Below, piece by piece: positions 15,700 through 24,835 of a stretch of 34,772 nt of DNA. Source of the stretch: Alphaproteobacteria bacterium 41-28. GTDB taxonomy: Bacteria; Pseudomonadota; Alphaproteobacteria; UBA9655. How positions within the stretch are numbered: position 1 is the first letter of the stretch; every line of letters starts with the position of its first letter. A program made the position numbers and the translations under genes. The notes below the pieces were generated by a model. It searched no databases and had not been told where the DNA came from. It saw nothing but the letters and a program-made list of their open reading frames with translations. Location: positions 1 to 34,772 of the forward strand of contig MKUL01000074.1 in NCBI GenBank assembly GCA_001897795.1. Reading direction: 5' to 3'.

Positions 15700-16544
15700 G
15701 GTTCTATCCACATTTGGTAAAATTTTAGAGAAATGATATAGATAGCGCTCTATCAACTACGAAGAGCACTATCATGGAAAAATATTACATTACCGAGCAA
15801 ACATTTGAAAAGATTTTTGTATATTTGAGTGGCAAGAAAGGCCTGTATTGTAAAAATCGTGAAAAAACAAGGAAGTTTTTAGAAGCGATCTACTTTATCA
15901 TGAGAACAGGAATCCAATGGATGGAACTTCCAAGATATTATGGAGAGTATAAAAGTATCCATAGACGTTTTATTTACTGGGCAAAAAAAGGAATTTGGAA
16001 TGAAATCCTTGCTTACTTTTCCAAAGATTATGATGGAGAATCATTTATGATTGATGGGAGTATCGTAAGAGCCCATGCATGCGCCAGTGGTTATAAAAAA
16101 GGCCAACAAGAAGAACAAGCTTTAGGTAGAAGTAAAGGTGGGTTTTCAACAAAAATTTATGCGCTCGTTGATGCGTTAGGACTTCCCCTCAAATTTATTT
16201 TGACGCCAGGACAAAGTAGTGAGATCAAACAAGCTCCTGAGTTTATTAAGGGTATTAAGGATGCTAACATCCTTGGAGATAAGGCTTTTGATTGTGATGG
16301 ATTGCTTACTCAAATTATTTCTCAAAATTGCACACCAGTTATCCCCCCACGATCAAATCGAAAAGTTCAAAGAAATGTTGATTACCATCTATATAAAGAA
16401 AGGCACTTGATTGAATGTTTCTTTTCAAAAATTAAGCAATTTAGGAGAATCTTCTCACGATTTGACAAGCTTGCTGATGCTTATATGGGTTTCTTAGCTT
16501 TTGTTTCCTCTATTATTTGGCTCAGATAAAATGTGGATGGAACC
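15700..16544 (+). mobile_element. Complete IS5-family insertion sequence (IS427-like)
   Basis: The element is 845 bp and bounded by imperfect terminal inverted repeats. The left end begins GGTTCTATCCACATTT, and the right end, read inward, begins GGTTCCATCCACATTT (15 of 16 identical). A TA is duplicated on both sides (15698-15699 and 16545-16546), as for IS427-type members. It carries one intact transposase gene. The right end abuts the stop codon of the minus-strand LRR gene. Confidence 0.88.
15774..16529 (+). CDS. IS5-family transposase, intact
   Basis: This 251-residue DDE transposase cuts and joins the ends of the surrounding element. The catalytic triad is visible as Asp94 (FMIDGSIVRAHAC), Asp169 (NILGDKAFDCDG) and Glu214 (ERHLIECFFSKIK, the YREK-type signature region). 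The N-terminal segment, including FLEAIYFIMRTGIQWMELP, is the usual IS5 DUF4096-type domain. It is a single uninterrupted frame, whereas many IS427 members need a frameshift. With intact inverted repeats, the element may still be active. Confidence 0.92.
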   Translation: MEKYYITEQTFEKIFVYLSGKKGLYCKNREKTRKFLEAIYFIMRTGIQWMELPRYYGEYKSIHRRFIYWAKKGIWNEILAYFSKDYDGESFMIDGSIVRAHACASGYKKGQQEEQALGRSKGGFSTKIYALVDALGLPLKFILTPGQSSEIKQAPEFIKGIKDANILGDKAFDCDGLLTQIISQNCTPVIPPRSNRKVQRNVDYHLYKERHLIECFFSKIKQFRRIFSRFDKLADAYMGFLAFVSSIIWLR

Positions 16545-18502
16545 TAGACTTTCTCCCCATCTGACTCGGATTGATCTGAAGATTCAGAATCGCTCTCTAG
16601 ATCATCATCACCTGCATCTTCTTCAATACGCAGTTTTGATAGAACTTTCTTTATAGCTTGATGATTTAAGCCTGATTGATCAGCTACCTCGCTCCAATTG
16701 AAATATATAGAATCAAAATCATTATAAGTAAGGTTTACCCTTAATAAGGTAGGTGTATCATTTATAAACGTTGCCGCCCATCCTAAGGTTTCTATTTTAT
16801 CATCTTCCACAGAACCTTTATAATCTTCTTCGAGGTCATATCCATGAGCTAAACGATTATGTGATAAGTTAAGTGTAATAAGTCGGGAAAGACCCTCAAT
16901 TCCATTTTGAATGGATGTAAAAACATCTGCATTATACCCATTCCTTGAAAGATCTAAATGTTCAAGATTCCGCAAAAAGCCTAAAGCTTTAGAAACCGTA
17001 CCGAGATCTCGTTCAGTATGAAGACATGTATCTGATAAGTCCAAATAAGTTAAGTGCTGAAATCCCCTCAATAAATTTGGCAAATTAGACTCTGTCCTAG
17101 AATCAGACTTGAGCCAATTTCCTGACAAATTTAGGTGCCTTAACTGTGTACATGGCTGAATAGCTTGTAATGCTTGATCTAACTCATTTCCAAGTGATGT
17201 TGAATAACAATCCCCATCATCATCTTCTTCCCGAATTCCTAGTCGTGCATCTTTAAGATCCACCATGAGAAGGTCAGGAGATACCAATTTTGTAAAATCC
17301 CTTAGATCCCAGTAGAGATGATGAGCTCTAAGGCGCCAATATAATATTGCTTTATCAAGCGGCATCATAACAGATAAATCACCAAAAGGAGAAGTGGCCT
17401 TTACTCCTTGACCTATAGGTTCATGAATATAGGTAATAAGTCGGAGGTTTTGGCTGGATTCATTTGATAAAACTAACTTTCCGGTATAAGGGTAATAATT
17501 TTGCAAAAAATAACCTGCATAGGTATGGTTTTTTTCCACCCCATCCTGGTTGTAATAATAAGGTTTAAACTTATAAAGACGATTATTAACCCCTGTCGTC
17601 ATAAATACAACACGATCTGATTTATGTCCTTTTTTTGAAAAGAGAAAATGCTCTGGCGAAAGATTAGATTGGAGATAAGGAAGAAGTTTAGTTTTAAAAT
17701 TTTTTTGAAATTGCTGAACCATTGGCTCACAATCTGAACAAAAATCTAAAAATGAATGGAAGCAAATTTGGATAACTTTAACCTTTGATAGAGATGGCAA
17801 TTGATTAATTGCCTCTGCTATTAGCTCCATATTAGAGGATAAAAGTCCCAATAACCCTGGTTCACTGTGGGTTCTATTTTTCAAAACGACGCCTGGTACA
17901 TTAGAGGAAGTATGCGTAACTAATTTAACCTGCTTTCCATTTACCTCAATAGGATCATTTTCTTCCCATCCTTCTTGTGTGTGATTGTAAAAATCCACAT
18001 AGGTTTGTGAATCAGCATTACTGAGACTGCTAAAGCTAAATTTTTGACTTTCCGGATTCCAGGCCAAAACAAATTTTCTTCTCTTTACATGAGAATCACC
18101 AATCCGAGTATAGATAATCCTTAAAGAAGCAAAAAGATGATTAGAGCTACCACCTAATCCCTTTTTAAAATAAAGATCATGGTTGAGATGAGTACATAAA
18201 TCCTTTGTAGACGAAGGAACAATCGGTAAATTCCAAGACCCCTTATTTGTTTTAAGAAAGAAATTTGCTTCTTGTGTAATATACAAGCTACTTCCGTTTT
18301 GAGGGGAATGAGTATGTCTATTAGAATTTATCCCATCTATAACAATATTTGAGGGGGCAGAGTGGCTCACGGATAGTTTGCCCATTCTTCTAACAAGATC
18401 ATCGCTTCCTTCCATTGCTGATGCGAACGAGTAGGAAAAAATGACGCATAAGCCGGTAAAACTGCCGTACTTTTTTATAAGGCTCAAATTTCTGAAGAGC
18501 AT
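16544..18502 (-). CDS. Secreted leucine-rich-repeat protein
   Basis: The 652-residue product has an N-terminal signal peptide (about 1-29, IFSYSFASA). A long unrecognised region (about 30-420) contains a WxxxN-rich part and YYNQDG-type motifs. At least five leucine-rich repeats span about 445-600: LRHLNLSGNWL, LTYLDLSDTCL, LEHLDLSRNGY, LITLNLSHNRL and LLRVNLTYNDF. An acidic Ser/Asp/Glu tail ends the protein. Export plus LRRs in a likely intracellular symbiont suggests a host-interaction protein, which is inference. The stop codon TAG is completed by the first base of the adjacent IS element. Before insertion it would have been TAA at the same place, so the protein is unchanged. Confidence 0.8.
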   Translation of the reverse strand: MLFRNLSLIKKYGSFTGLCVIFSYSFASAMEGSDDLVRRMGKLSVSHSAPSNIVIDGINSNRHTHSPQNGSSLYITQEANFFLKTNKGSWNLPIVPSSTKDLCTHLNHDLYFKKGLGGSSNHLFASLRIIYTRIGDSHVKRRKFVLAWNPESQKFSFSSLSNADSQTYVDFYNHTQEGWEENDPIEVNGKQVKLVTHTSSNVPGVVLKNRTHSEPGLLGLLSSNMELIAEAINQLPSLSKVKVIQICFHSFLDFCSDCEPMVQQFQKNFKTKLLPYLQSNLSPEHFLFSKKGHKSDRVVFMTTGVNNRLYKFKPYYYNQDGVEKNHTYAGYFLQNYYPYTGKLVLSNESSQNLRLITYIHEPIGQGVKATSPFGDLSVMMPLDKAILYWRLRAHHLYWDLRDFTKLVSPDLLMVDLKDARLGIREEDDDGDCYSTSLGNELDQALQAIQPCTQLRHLNLSGNWLKSDSRTESNLPNLLRGFQHLTYLDLSDTCLHTERDLGTVSKALGFLRNLEHLDLSRNGYNADVFTSIQNGIEGLSRLITLNLSHNRLAHGYDLEEDYKGSVEDDKIETLGWAATFINDTPTLLRVNLTYNDFDSIYFNWSEVADQSGLNHQAIKKVLSKLRIEEDAGDDDLESDSESSDQSESDGEKV

Positions 18503-18779
18503 AGAATAGTTCCTTTTTAAGTTTATTAAGAATCATTATTAAATTTACTTTACCACATACCTCGAATTACCACCAAGAGAAATTGCCAGAATTAACTTTT
18601 CTACTGATTCTCTGCGGTGCGCCCCAGAGTTTGGAGTGTGCCGTAGAATCAATATGGAGGTTATAGATGACATAAAGGAAATATTGAATAACAGCTTTAC
18701 AAGAGATGAAGGTAGGCCCTTCGGAATCGGTTTTCAGGGACAGGCTCCAAACCACCTTAAGCGGCTGTGATTAAGAGTC
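18503..18779. other. Region upstream of the LRR gene, possible transposon debris
   Basis: The first bases carry the leader of the LRR gene on the minus strand. A 62-codon minus-strand frame at 18567-18755 contains LHIDSTAHSKLWGAPQRI, vaguely like the first catalytic Asp region of IS5-type transposases. It is too short and degenerate to assign. No other gene is supported. Confidence 0.3.
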
Positions 18780-19150
18780 ATGATCGTGAGCGTTAAGGAA
18801 AAGTACATAATTTAAAATGGGAAGGTAACTATCAAGAAGACGAACGTAAGTAAACCACTGAAGAACCGTCGTTAAGGGGTTCAAAAGACATCAAAATGGG
18901 GGGCTTCCAATTATCCCCAGATAAACCCATCGGAAACCTGATTACTGGGTGGGTGGTGTCCGGCGTAGAAGTGGCGTGAGCTTGAGGGAGGCTTTTGTAA
19001 GGAACTTCGGGAACCAGTCGTTTGGATGATAAGGGAAAAGCACAAGAAGCCAAAACTTCAAGGCTCAATACCGAAGCCAAGCACTGGGACGAGGCCGTTT
19101 GTAGTAGTGAGGAAGTCTCTGTAATAGGGATGGAGCGAAGGGGTGGCGTT
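18780..19150 (+). mobile_element. 5' remnant of a group II intron (no reverse transcriptase)
   Basis: The plus strand carries sequence typical of the ribozyme part of bacterial group II introns, domains I to early IV. It includes GAACCGTCGTTAAGGGGTTC near 18862, GGTGGTGTCCGGCGTAGAA near 18954, GGAACTTCGGGAACC near 19001 and GTAATAGGGATGGAGCGAAG near 19121. The last is the segment that normally precedes the intron-encoded protein. The reverse transcriptase/maturase gene and domains V and VI are absent, so the intron cannot splice or move unaided. Recognition is from memory of intron sequences, so the exact ends are approximate. Confidence 0.7.
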
Positions 19151-19215
19151 AGGTCGTTATTTTATAAGTTCAACTGCTCAACAGGATGAGATTTGTGGAA
19201 ATAACAAAACCATTT

Positions 19216-19857
19216 ATCACACCAATGGAGCTAGTTTATATGACCGTCATGCCAAGCCTAAGGGGGAACATAAGGAGATTGAAGCTCTTCAACGGAAAAT
19301 AGGGCAGCTAACGATGGAGCTAGATTTCCTAAAAAAGCACTCGGGAAATGAGCGTGGATCAAAAGCGAGCTCTCATTTCCCCGACATCTAAGCTTTCCCT
19401 TAAGTGCCAATGTACCTTACTGGGGTTACACGCTCGACACTCTATTACAGGCCTCAGGAGCCTGTAAATGAGACGGATTTGATGAATGTTATTGCCGATA
19501 TTCATGCTCCGAGACCTTTCTACGGCTATTGCAAAGTGACAATTGTATTAAAGGGGAAAGGGCATCAGATCAATTCCAAGAAGGTGAGAAAACTTATGAA
19601 GCAGATGGGGCTCCCCTCCATTCTTCCTAAGCCCATACGTCCATTCCCAATAAAGATTCTCCTATTTATCCTTATCCTCTAAAGGATGTAAAAATTACGC
19701 ATGTTAACCAGGCTTGGGGAATCGATGTGACCTATATTCGCTTACCTGTAGGGATGGTGTATTTGTTTTCTCTTATTGACTTATACAGCCGATATATAGT
19801 TGGGTGGAGGCTGACTGTAACTATGGAAGCCGCTTATGCCTTAGATGCTTTTAGGGA
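19216..19857 (+). pseudogene. Decayed IS3-family transposase (orfA end plus orfB start)
   Basis: The first part encodes an OrfA-like C-terminus (GEHKEIEALQRKIGQLTMEL, DFLKKHSG). After a frame change come OrfB segments: LSLKCQCTLLG in one frame, VTRSTLYYRPQEP and FYGYCKV in the next, with the HTH_21-type region INSKKVRKLMKQMGL. A further frame change leads to the start of the integrase core, AWGIDVTYIRLPVGMVYLFS and LIDLYSRYIVGWRL. At least two frameshifts are present. The rest of the catalytic domain and the element ends are missing. The fragment stops at the 3' end of the NB-ARC gene. Confidence 0.85.
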
Positions 19858-22227
19858 CTAATTAGGAACAACTAATTTTAAGTGATCAAGGTGTTTAAGG
19901 ATTTGCTCAGTACGATGGTGGTCAGCTCCGAATGTATCTATATGAGCCTTTAAGTATTTGTGAGTTAGCTCCTCATCCTTTATGTGTACTCCTAAGAGAG
20001 CGAGTTCTTCATAAAGATCACTGACATCATCAATTTTTTTCTCTTTTAGAACAAGGTCATAAACTTCTTTGCTTAATAAATATTCCTTAAGGGCATTTTT
20101 AAAATCTTTTTTGATTGTATAAGCTTTTCCTAAGGCCAAATGGGCACGTGCTTGATACTTATTCTTTTTGTCCCCATGGAAAAGCTCGTTATATAACATG
20201 ACGGCATTAGATAAGTATTGAATAGCTTTATCTGTACTCTTTCCTTTTTCCATTAATAGAAGGCTTTTAAAGAACCAAACAATTCCTAAGCCTGTATATT
20301 TTTCATTTTTATCTTGAAAAAATATTTTCATTTTCTCTTCATATTCTTTTAAATGCTTTTGAGCCTCTGTTAAACGTCGTTGTTTAAAAAGGATTTCTAT
20401 TTTTTGGAGGAGTATCGAATGATAAAGAGTGGGTGAATCTTCCGCTAAATTAGGATATGCCTTTACTTTATCCAACACATTGCTTGCTTCCTCAAATTTT
20501 CCTTGATCATATAAAACAAAGGACCAATTAAATATAAAGAAGCTTCTGGCATGATCAGATTCTGAGCTCTCCAATATTATCTTCCCTTGTTTGATAAATT
20601 CGTCAGCAGTGTTTATTTCTCCTCTCAGAGCATGATATTGGGCAAGGTTAGCTAAAGCTCTTAACTTTTCTTCATTATATTTTTTAAAAGAATTTAGAAT
20701 ATCCAATCCTTCCTTCATATTTCTTATAGCTTCGTCATAATTAGCGTTATAGACGGATTCAAAAAAACCTTTGTTAATGTTGTAGAGAGCCTTATAGTAT
20801 GGCTCAAGCTGTAACCCTAATTTTAATTCATTTTCAATTTGTTCCAGCATCAACTTTGCTTTTTCAAAATCTCTAAACCCTGCCATTAAGCATTGTAAAA
20901 TACAGACTTTCACTTTTAAGAGGTTAGGGCTTAAGTAGTCTATCTCCTTTGCATGTTCACACAATTTTTGAGCATGTAATAAATGAATAGGCTCTTGTAT
21001 AATTTTTTTAGTAAAAGTTATGGCTGACCCTGAAAAAACTTCAAGCATAACCTCCGTAGTTTTTTCGATGAGCTCTTTTTTCTCTTCAACAGGAATACTC
21101 TCATTGATAAGTTGATGGATTAAGTCATGAATTGAAAGATAGTGCATTCGTATCTGTCCTTCTGCTTTCCTGTTAGCATTAAACTCTGTCGTTTCACTTA
21201 CACCAATCAAAGATTGATCATATACATGTTTTGTGGCTTCATCAGCAGTTAAAGAACTTTTGGTTTTTTTTAACCATATTTCTATATAGGATTCAGGAAT
21301 GTCCTTACTATTCAAGAAACTCATGAAAAATAAAGTTTGCAGAGAATCTTTGGATTCTTCCTCTATGAGCTTTAAACTGATATCTAAAGACGTAAGCGCA
21401 TTTTTTGGATAATTATCTAGAATCATGTTAGGGCTCTTCTCACTCTTTGTAAGAGTTCTTCTTAAATGCATTGAAAGATATTTATCAATTGTAGCTGTAG
21501 GGCTCGACTTTATAAAACCTAAAGCGATCGTCAGTCCCAAGGGATAGTCGCTAAGGATTTCTGCTAACCTTTCCATGTCCTCTTCTTTTGCCTCGGGTAT
21601 GGCTGCCTTAATAAAGCGGAGGGATTCCGCACGTTTAAATTTGCCAACTTCTATTTTATCTGACCAAATGCTGGCTATTCTAGACGTAAGTAAAACGTGT
21701 TTTCCCAATTGTTGATATGCATTAGGAATAAAACTTTCAACTTGAGCATAAGTCCCTGCATTATCAAATATCAAAAGATATCTTATCCTTTTAACTCTCA
21801 AGATATTTTTTACGGCATCAACAAGAGTGTCCTTCGATAATTGAGAAAGAATGATCTTTTCTTTCTCAGGAAGGAGGGCATTGAGTGCTATTGCTAACCT
21901 TTCATACTGATTCTGAAGATCTTGCTGGGCATCAAACCACCAAATTAAATCATAATTCTTGGAAAATTCTTGAGCATATTTCTTTGCAATTTGTGTTTTT
22001 CCAAATCCCGGCCCTCCAGTGAGGGCAAATAGAATCCTATCTCTTTTCTTAAAAAATGAATGAATACTTTGAAGTTGTTCCTCTCTCCCAATAAAGAAAA
22101 AATTCGCGTTTGAAAGATTACTGACTTTTGGATGAAAGGCAGATAAATAATTGAGAGAAAACAAAAGATAAAAAACGTACCCAAAGAGAAGAAAAAATGC
22201 CTTTTGAATGTAAAGATTCTTCATCAT
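19858..22227 (-). CDS. Signal-bearing NB-ARC ATPase with TPR repeats
   Basis: This 789-residue STAND-type protein begins with a hydrophobic signal or anchor segment (about 8-30). The NB-ARC domain follows: IGREEQLQSI at 46-55, Walker A GGPGFGKT at 71-78, Walker B LLIFDN at 151-156, the sensor LLTSR at 179-183, and DYPLGL near 227-232, like the plant and animal GLPL motif. Helical TPR-like repeats fill about 390-780. STAND ATPases are switches that oligomerise on sensing a ligand. An ATP-binding domain behind an export signal would lack ATP in the periplasm, so the protein may act in a host cell; this is inference. It starts 20 nt after the upstream gene ends, on the same strand. Confidence 0.83.
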   Translation of the reverse strand: MMKNLYIQKAFFLLFGYVFYLLFSLNYLSAFHPKVSNLSNANFFFIGREEQLQSIHSFFKKRDRILFALTGGPGFGKTQIAKKYAQEFSKNYDLIWWFDAQQDLQNQYERLAIALNALLPEKEKIILSQLSKDTLVDAVKNILRVKRIRYLLIFDNAGTYAQVESFIPNAYQQLGKHVLLTSRIASIWSDKIEVGKFKRAESLRFIKAAIPEAKEEDMERLAEILSDYPLGLTIALGFIKSSPTATIDKYLSMHLRRTLTKSEKSPNMILDNYPKNALTSLDISLKLIEEESKDSLQTLFFMSFLNSKDIPESYIEIWLKKTKSSLTADEATKHVYDQSLIGVSETTEFNANRKAEGQIRMHYLSIHDLIHQLINESIPVEEKKELIEKTTEVMLEVFSGSAITFTKKIIQEPIHLLHAQKLCEHAKEIDYLSPNLLKVKVCILQCLMAGFRDFEKAKLMLEQIENELKLGLQLEPYYKALYNINKGFFESVYNANYDEAIRNMKEGLDILNSFKKYNEEKLRALANLAQYHALRGEINTADEFIKQGKIILESSESDHARSFFIFNWSFVLYDQGKFEEASNVLDKVKAYPNLAEDSPTLYHSILLQKIEILFKQRRLTEAQKHLKEYEEKMKIFFQDKNEKYTGLGIVWFFKSLLLMEKGKSTDKAIQYLSNAVMLYNELFHGDKKNKYQARAHLALGKAYTIKKDFKNALKEYLLSKEVYDLVLKEKKIDDVSDLYEELALLGVHIKDEELTHKYLKAHIDTFGADHHRTEQILKHLDHLKLVVPN

Positions 22228-22246
22228 TCTTTCTGCCAGGACATCT

Positions 22247-23827
22247 CTATTTCTGGAATAGTGGGATAACGTTATCGCTCAATGATACTTTAACAGCGGT
22301 TGGAAAGACAATCTTCGCTATATTAAGACCATTCTTAGATTTCGTACATTCATAGAGCAAACCATTCTCTTGGCAAAGTTGGTGGAAAACCTCATCAGAA
22401 ACAAAGAAATCAAAAGATTGTTTAATTTGATTTTGAATTTTCTCATCAAAGGGAAACCCATTATCTCTTACCTCAATTTGGAGACCGTCCTTTTGATCAG
22501 TCGCTTTAATTATAATCTTTCCATTTTTAGGAACCACATGGAGAGGCTTTCCAATTACATTCACCAGAATAAGCTCTATAAGAAGAGGATCACCATGATA
22601 AAGTAACTTTTCAGAACAGCTCATTTCTATAGTAAGATTAGATTTATATATTCTTTCTGTAAAAAGCGTCCTGATATTGTTTAAGATTTTTATAACTTTT
22701 ATAGGCTCATTTTTTATCTTTGACGGGATACCACTTGAGATACGCTCAGCAACACGAATAGAAGAGCCAATAACCTCCGTAAGATCTTTGGTTGCAAGCT
22801 GACCCTTTGGATTGCTGAGAGATCGCATGGCAACGTCTAACGATCTCAGGATATGGTTAGCTTGCTCCCTTTGATGGCTCTTAAAGCTCGTTTGAAACTT
22901 CTTGTAGGATTGGTATGTGACCTGAAGGCTCTGTATTCGCTGTTGATGAGCAACAAGGATTTCTTTCACTTTATCTTCATTGGCTTGTGCCTTAGATAAC
23001 TCAGCTTTTAGGTTAGATAGCTCTTCTTTAAGATTTTCAAGCTTCTCCTTGTAGACCTTTTGGATTCGAAGACCTAAATAATAACCAATCAGCACAATGA
23101 TAATAAGAGAGAGAATTATAAAGAGAAAGAATACGGCATAATGGCTAATGTTTTTATAATAAAATCTCCAAAAGGGATCAGGTGTTTTGCCATAAATAGG
23201 TAAGGGGACCTTTTGCAAAAGAGTAAAGGCCTTATTGGGCACAAAGGAAAGAAAAGGCCCAATATGAAGCATGGTTTTAAAATTTGAGGGATCAAGGTGG
23301 ATTTCTAAAAGACCCTCAAGGTTGCCCTCAGGATTGAAAACCCAAGTTTTACAACTTATGGACTTTTCCTGAAAAACTATGGAGGGGCCTTTTTTATGAG
23401 GTGTCTCTGAAGGAATATTTTCAGGCTTTAAAGGAAGAGTGCCAAATCTTGTGACCACAATCTTGGGTTTGGAGAGTTTATTGTAAGTCACTTTTTGTAT
23501 CTTAAGAAAATCTGCGTCCGGCAATAAAGAATGAGAGGAATTTAAAATATTTTGAATTCGTTTGAGATCTCCTTGGGATGCAGCAATTCTATTGCTTGTC
23601 AGAACAGAGAGTTTTTTTAAATTCTCAATGTTCCATTGGATTTTTTCTTGAGCTTCTTTTAGCGCTTTCTGCTGCGTTACTTGATAGGATGCAAGGTACC
23701 CACGATAGTCAACATAAACATACCCTCCCGCAAAAATAAGGGAGAGAAGGATAAGAACACCTATCCCCCCAAGAGTTGGTTTTGCAATCTCCCTGAAGCT
23801 ATGCTTGAGTCCCATAATACGAGACAA
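22247..23827 (-). CDS. Two-TM protein with degenerate histidine-kinase ATPase domain
   Basis: The 526-residue product has a TM helix at about 18-37, an extracytoplasmic region at about 40-228, a second TM at 230-252, a coiled coil at about 255-305, and a HATPase_c-like domain at about 400-515. Only parts of the kinase motifs remain. An N-box-like LLIELILVNVIGKPLHVV and a G1-like EVRDNGFPFD are visible, but no clear phospho-acceptor His box and no G2 glycines. It may be a non-catalytic sensor. The first codon used is TTG at 23827; an ATG lies four codons in (23815). Neither has a strong ribosome-binding site. It precedes the NB-ARC gene by 20 nt, so the two are probably co-transcribed. No response regulator is nearby. 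Confidence 0.6.
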   Translation of the reverse strand: MSRIMGLKHSFREIAKPTLGGIGVLILLSLIFAGGYVYVDYRGYLASYQVTQQKALKEAQEKIQWNIENLKKLSVLTSNRIAASQGDLKRIQNILNSSHSLLPDADFLKIQKVTYNKLSKPKIVVTRFGTLPLKPENIPSETPHKKGPSIVFQEKSISCKTWVFNPEGNLEGLLEIHLDPSNFKTMLHIGPFLSFVPNKAFTLLQKVPLPIYGKTPDPFWRFYYKNISHYAVFFLFIILSLIIIVLIGYYLGLRIQKVYKEKLENLKEELSNLKAELSKAQANEDKVKEILVAHQQRIQSLQVTYQSYKKFQTSFKSHQREQANHILRSLDVAMRSLSNPKGQLATKDLTEVIGSSIRVAERISSGIPSKIKNEPIKVIKILNNIRTLFTERIYKSNLTIEMSCSEKLLYHGDPLLIELILVNVIGKPLHVVPKNGKIIIKATDQKDGLQIEVRDNGFPFDEKIQNQIKQSFDFFVSDEVFHQLCQENGLLYECTKSKNGLNIAKIVFPTAVKVSLSDNVIPLFQK

Positions 23828-23993
23828 TGCCTATATTTTTTTATTTTTCTAAGAATAGAGCTCTCAAGTGAAAAAAATCAAATGGAAAATTCTAAAAAAG
23901 TGACCCTATTTTTATTTTTGCTACGTTGGTGAAAATTTGGTGAAAATTATTTTCAGACCTTTATCCTTATACTCTAAAACTCCTTGTAAACCC

Positions 23994-24069
<76 letters not shown>

Positions 24070-24192
24070 ATTGCCTTGGTTTTTAAAGAAAGTATGGAGG
24101 AGATGCAAGTCTGTTTCTCTAAAGGCTTAGATTTGAGTGAGATGTAAAAACAACACTTACCTTATGAATTTTTAGAACTCGGAAGGGGTGAA

Positions 24193-24221
24193 TTGACAAA
24201 ATACTCTTCACAAGCTTACCT
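24193..24221 (+). promoter_or_regulatory. Possible promoter of the small secreted protein gene
   Basis: A perfect TTGACA at 24193-24198 is followed after 17 nt by the weak -10 TTACCT (24216-24221). It lies about 55 nt before the ATG at 24276, which has AGAAGGAAA as its ribosome-binding site. Confidence 0.35.
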
Positions 24222-24275
24222 TTACAGAAGGTGGCTTACGTCCATTAAGAATAATAATTAAAAGAAGGAAATCTT

Positions 24276-24674
24276 ATGAAAATTTCTATTTTCTTATCTG
24301 CTGCTGTGACTGCTCTTGTATGGGTCAATCCCATCTATGCAGAAGAGCTTTTTCCTGAATCAACTAAGGATATCCAGAAATGTTACGATTGGGCAGCAAC
24401 ACATGGAGGGACGATTCATTATGAGCCCGCGAGTCAATTTTGTCAGGCTCTTGATAATTGTCTGAGAAATCGATCATCTAGTCGAGTTGAATACGATGAA
24501 TGTGTGGCTGAAGCTAAACACGAATACAATCGTCAAATCAGTGGAAGACTACCCGAAGCAACTGCAGCTCCCTCTGATCTGAACATCCCCATCGCGACTG
24601 AGAGTGCTAATTCTGAGTATGAACGTGCGGTCGGTAAAGGATTTGAAGGAGAGAATGCGGCGCAAGTAGAATAA
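24276..24674 (+). CDS. Small secreted four-cysteine protein, unknown function
   Basis: This 132-residue product has a signal peptide (1-22, ending PIYA before EE). A compact, probably helical region contains four cysteines (Cys36, 56, 62 and 76), which could form two disulphides. A Pro/Ala-rich tail follows. The start ATG has AAGAAGGAAA upstream and an intrinsic terminator follows directly, so it is a single-gene unit. I do not recognise the family. Confidence 0.7.
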   Translation: MKISIFLSAAVTALVWVNPIYAEELFPESTKDIQKCYDWAATHGGTIHYEPASQFCQALDNCLRNRSSSRVEYDECVAEAKHEYNRQISGRLPEATAAPSDLNIPIATESANSEYERAVGKGFEGENAAQVE

Positions 24675-24697
24675 CCCCTGCTGTCCTTTTCTTAATG

Positions 24698-24728
24698 AAA
24701 GCTCCAGAGGTCACTTTGGAGCTTTTTT
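24698..24728 (+). terminator. Intrinsic terminator
   Basis: AAAGCTCCA (24698-24706) pairs with TGGAGCTTT and is followed by a T-run (to 24728). It lies 24 nt after the stop codon of the small secreted protein gene. Confidence 0.85.
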
Positions 24729-24795
24729 CATGCATAATCAGTTAAATATCTGATAAACCTTGTAGACCATTCATCACGACTAGCATTACAATTTC

Positions 24796-24820
24796 AGGGG
24801 AATAATCGAAGTATTCCCCT
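24796..24820. terminator. Hairpin between convergent genes
   Basis: AGGGGAATA (24796-24804) and TATTCCCCT (24812-24820) form a perfect 9-bp stem with a 7-nt loop. On the plus strand it is followed by CATTTTTCTCATTTTT, so it can terminate plus-strand read-through. It also lies just past the stop of the minus-strand gene at 24836. Confidence 0.6.
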
Positions 24821-24835
24821 CATTTTTCTCATTTT

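Noticed and set aside
14338..16544. Right boundary (attachment site) of an integrative conjugative element
   Set aside because: An AlpA-like gene and a regulator suggest an element border, but no integrase, no tRNA fragment and no direct repeat pair could be found in the window. The element may equally be a plasmid.
18832..19080. 82-codon minus-strand open frame
   Set aside because: It lies antisense to conserved group II intron ribozyme sequence. Such frames are common false genes in introns, and there is no ribosome-binding site or recognisable domain.
22247..23827. Active two-component histidine kinase
   Set aside because: No clear H-box histidine and no G2 glycine motif are visible, and no response regulator is adjacent. 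It is described only as kinase-like.
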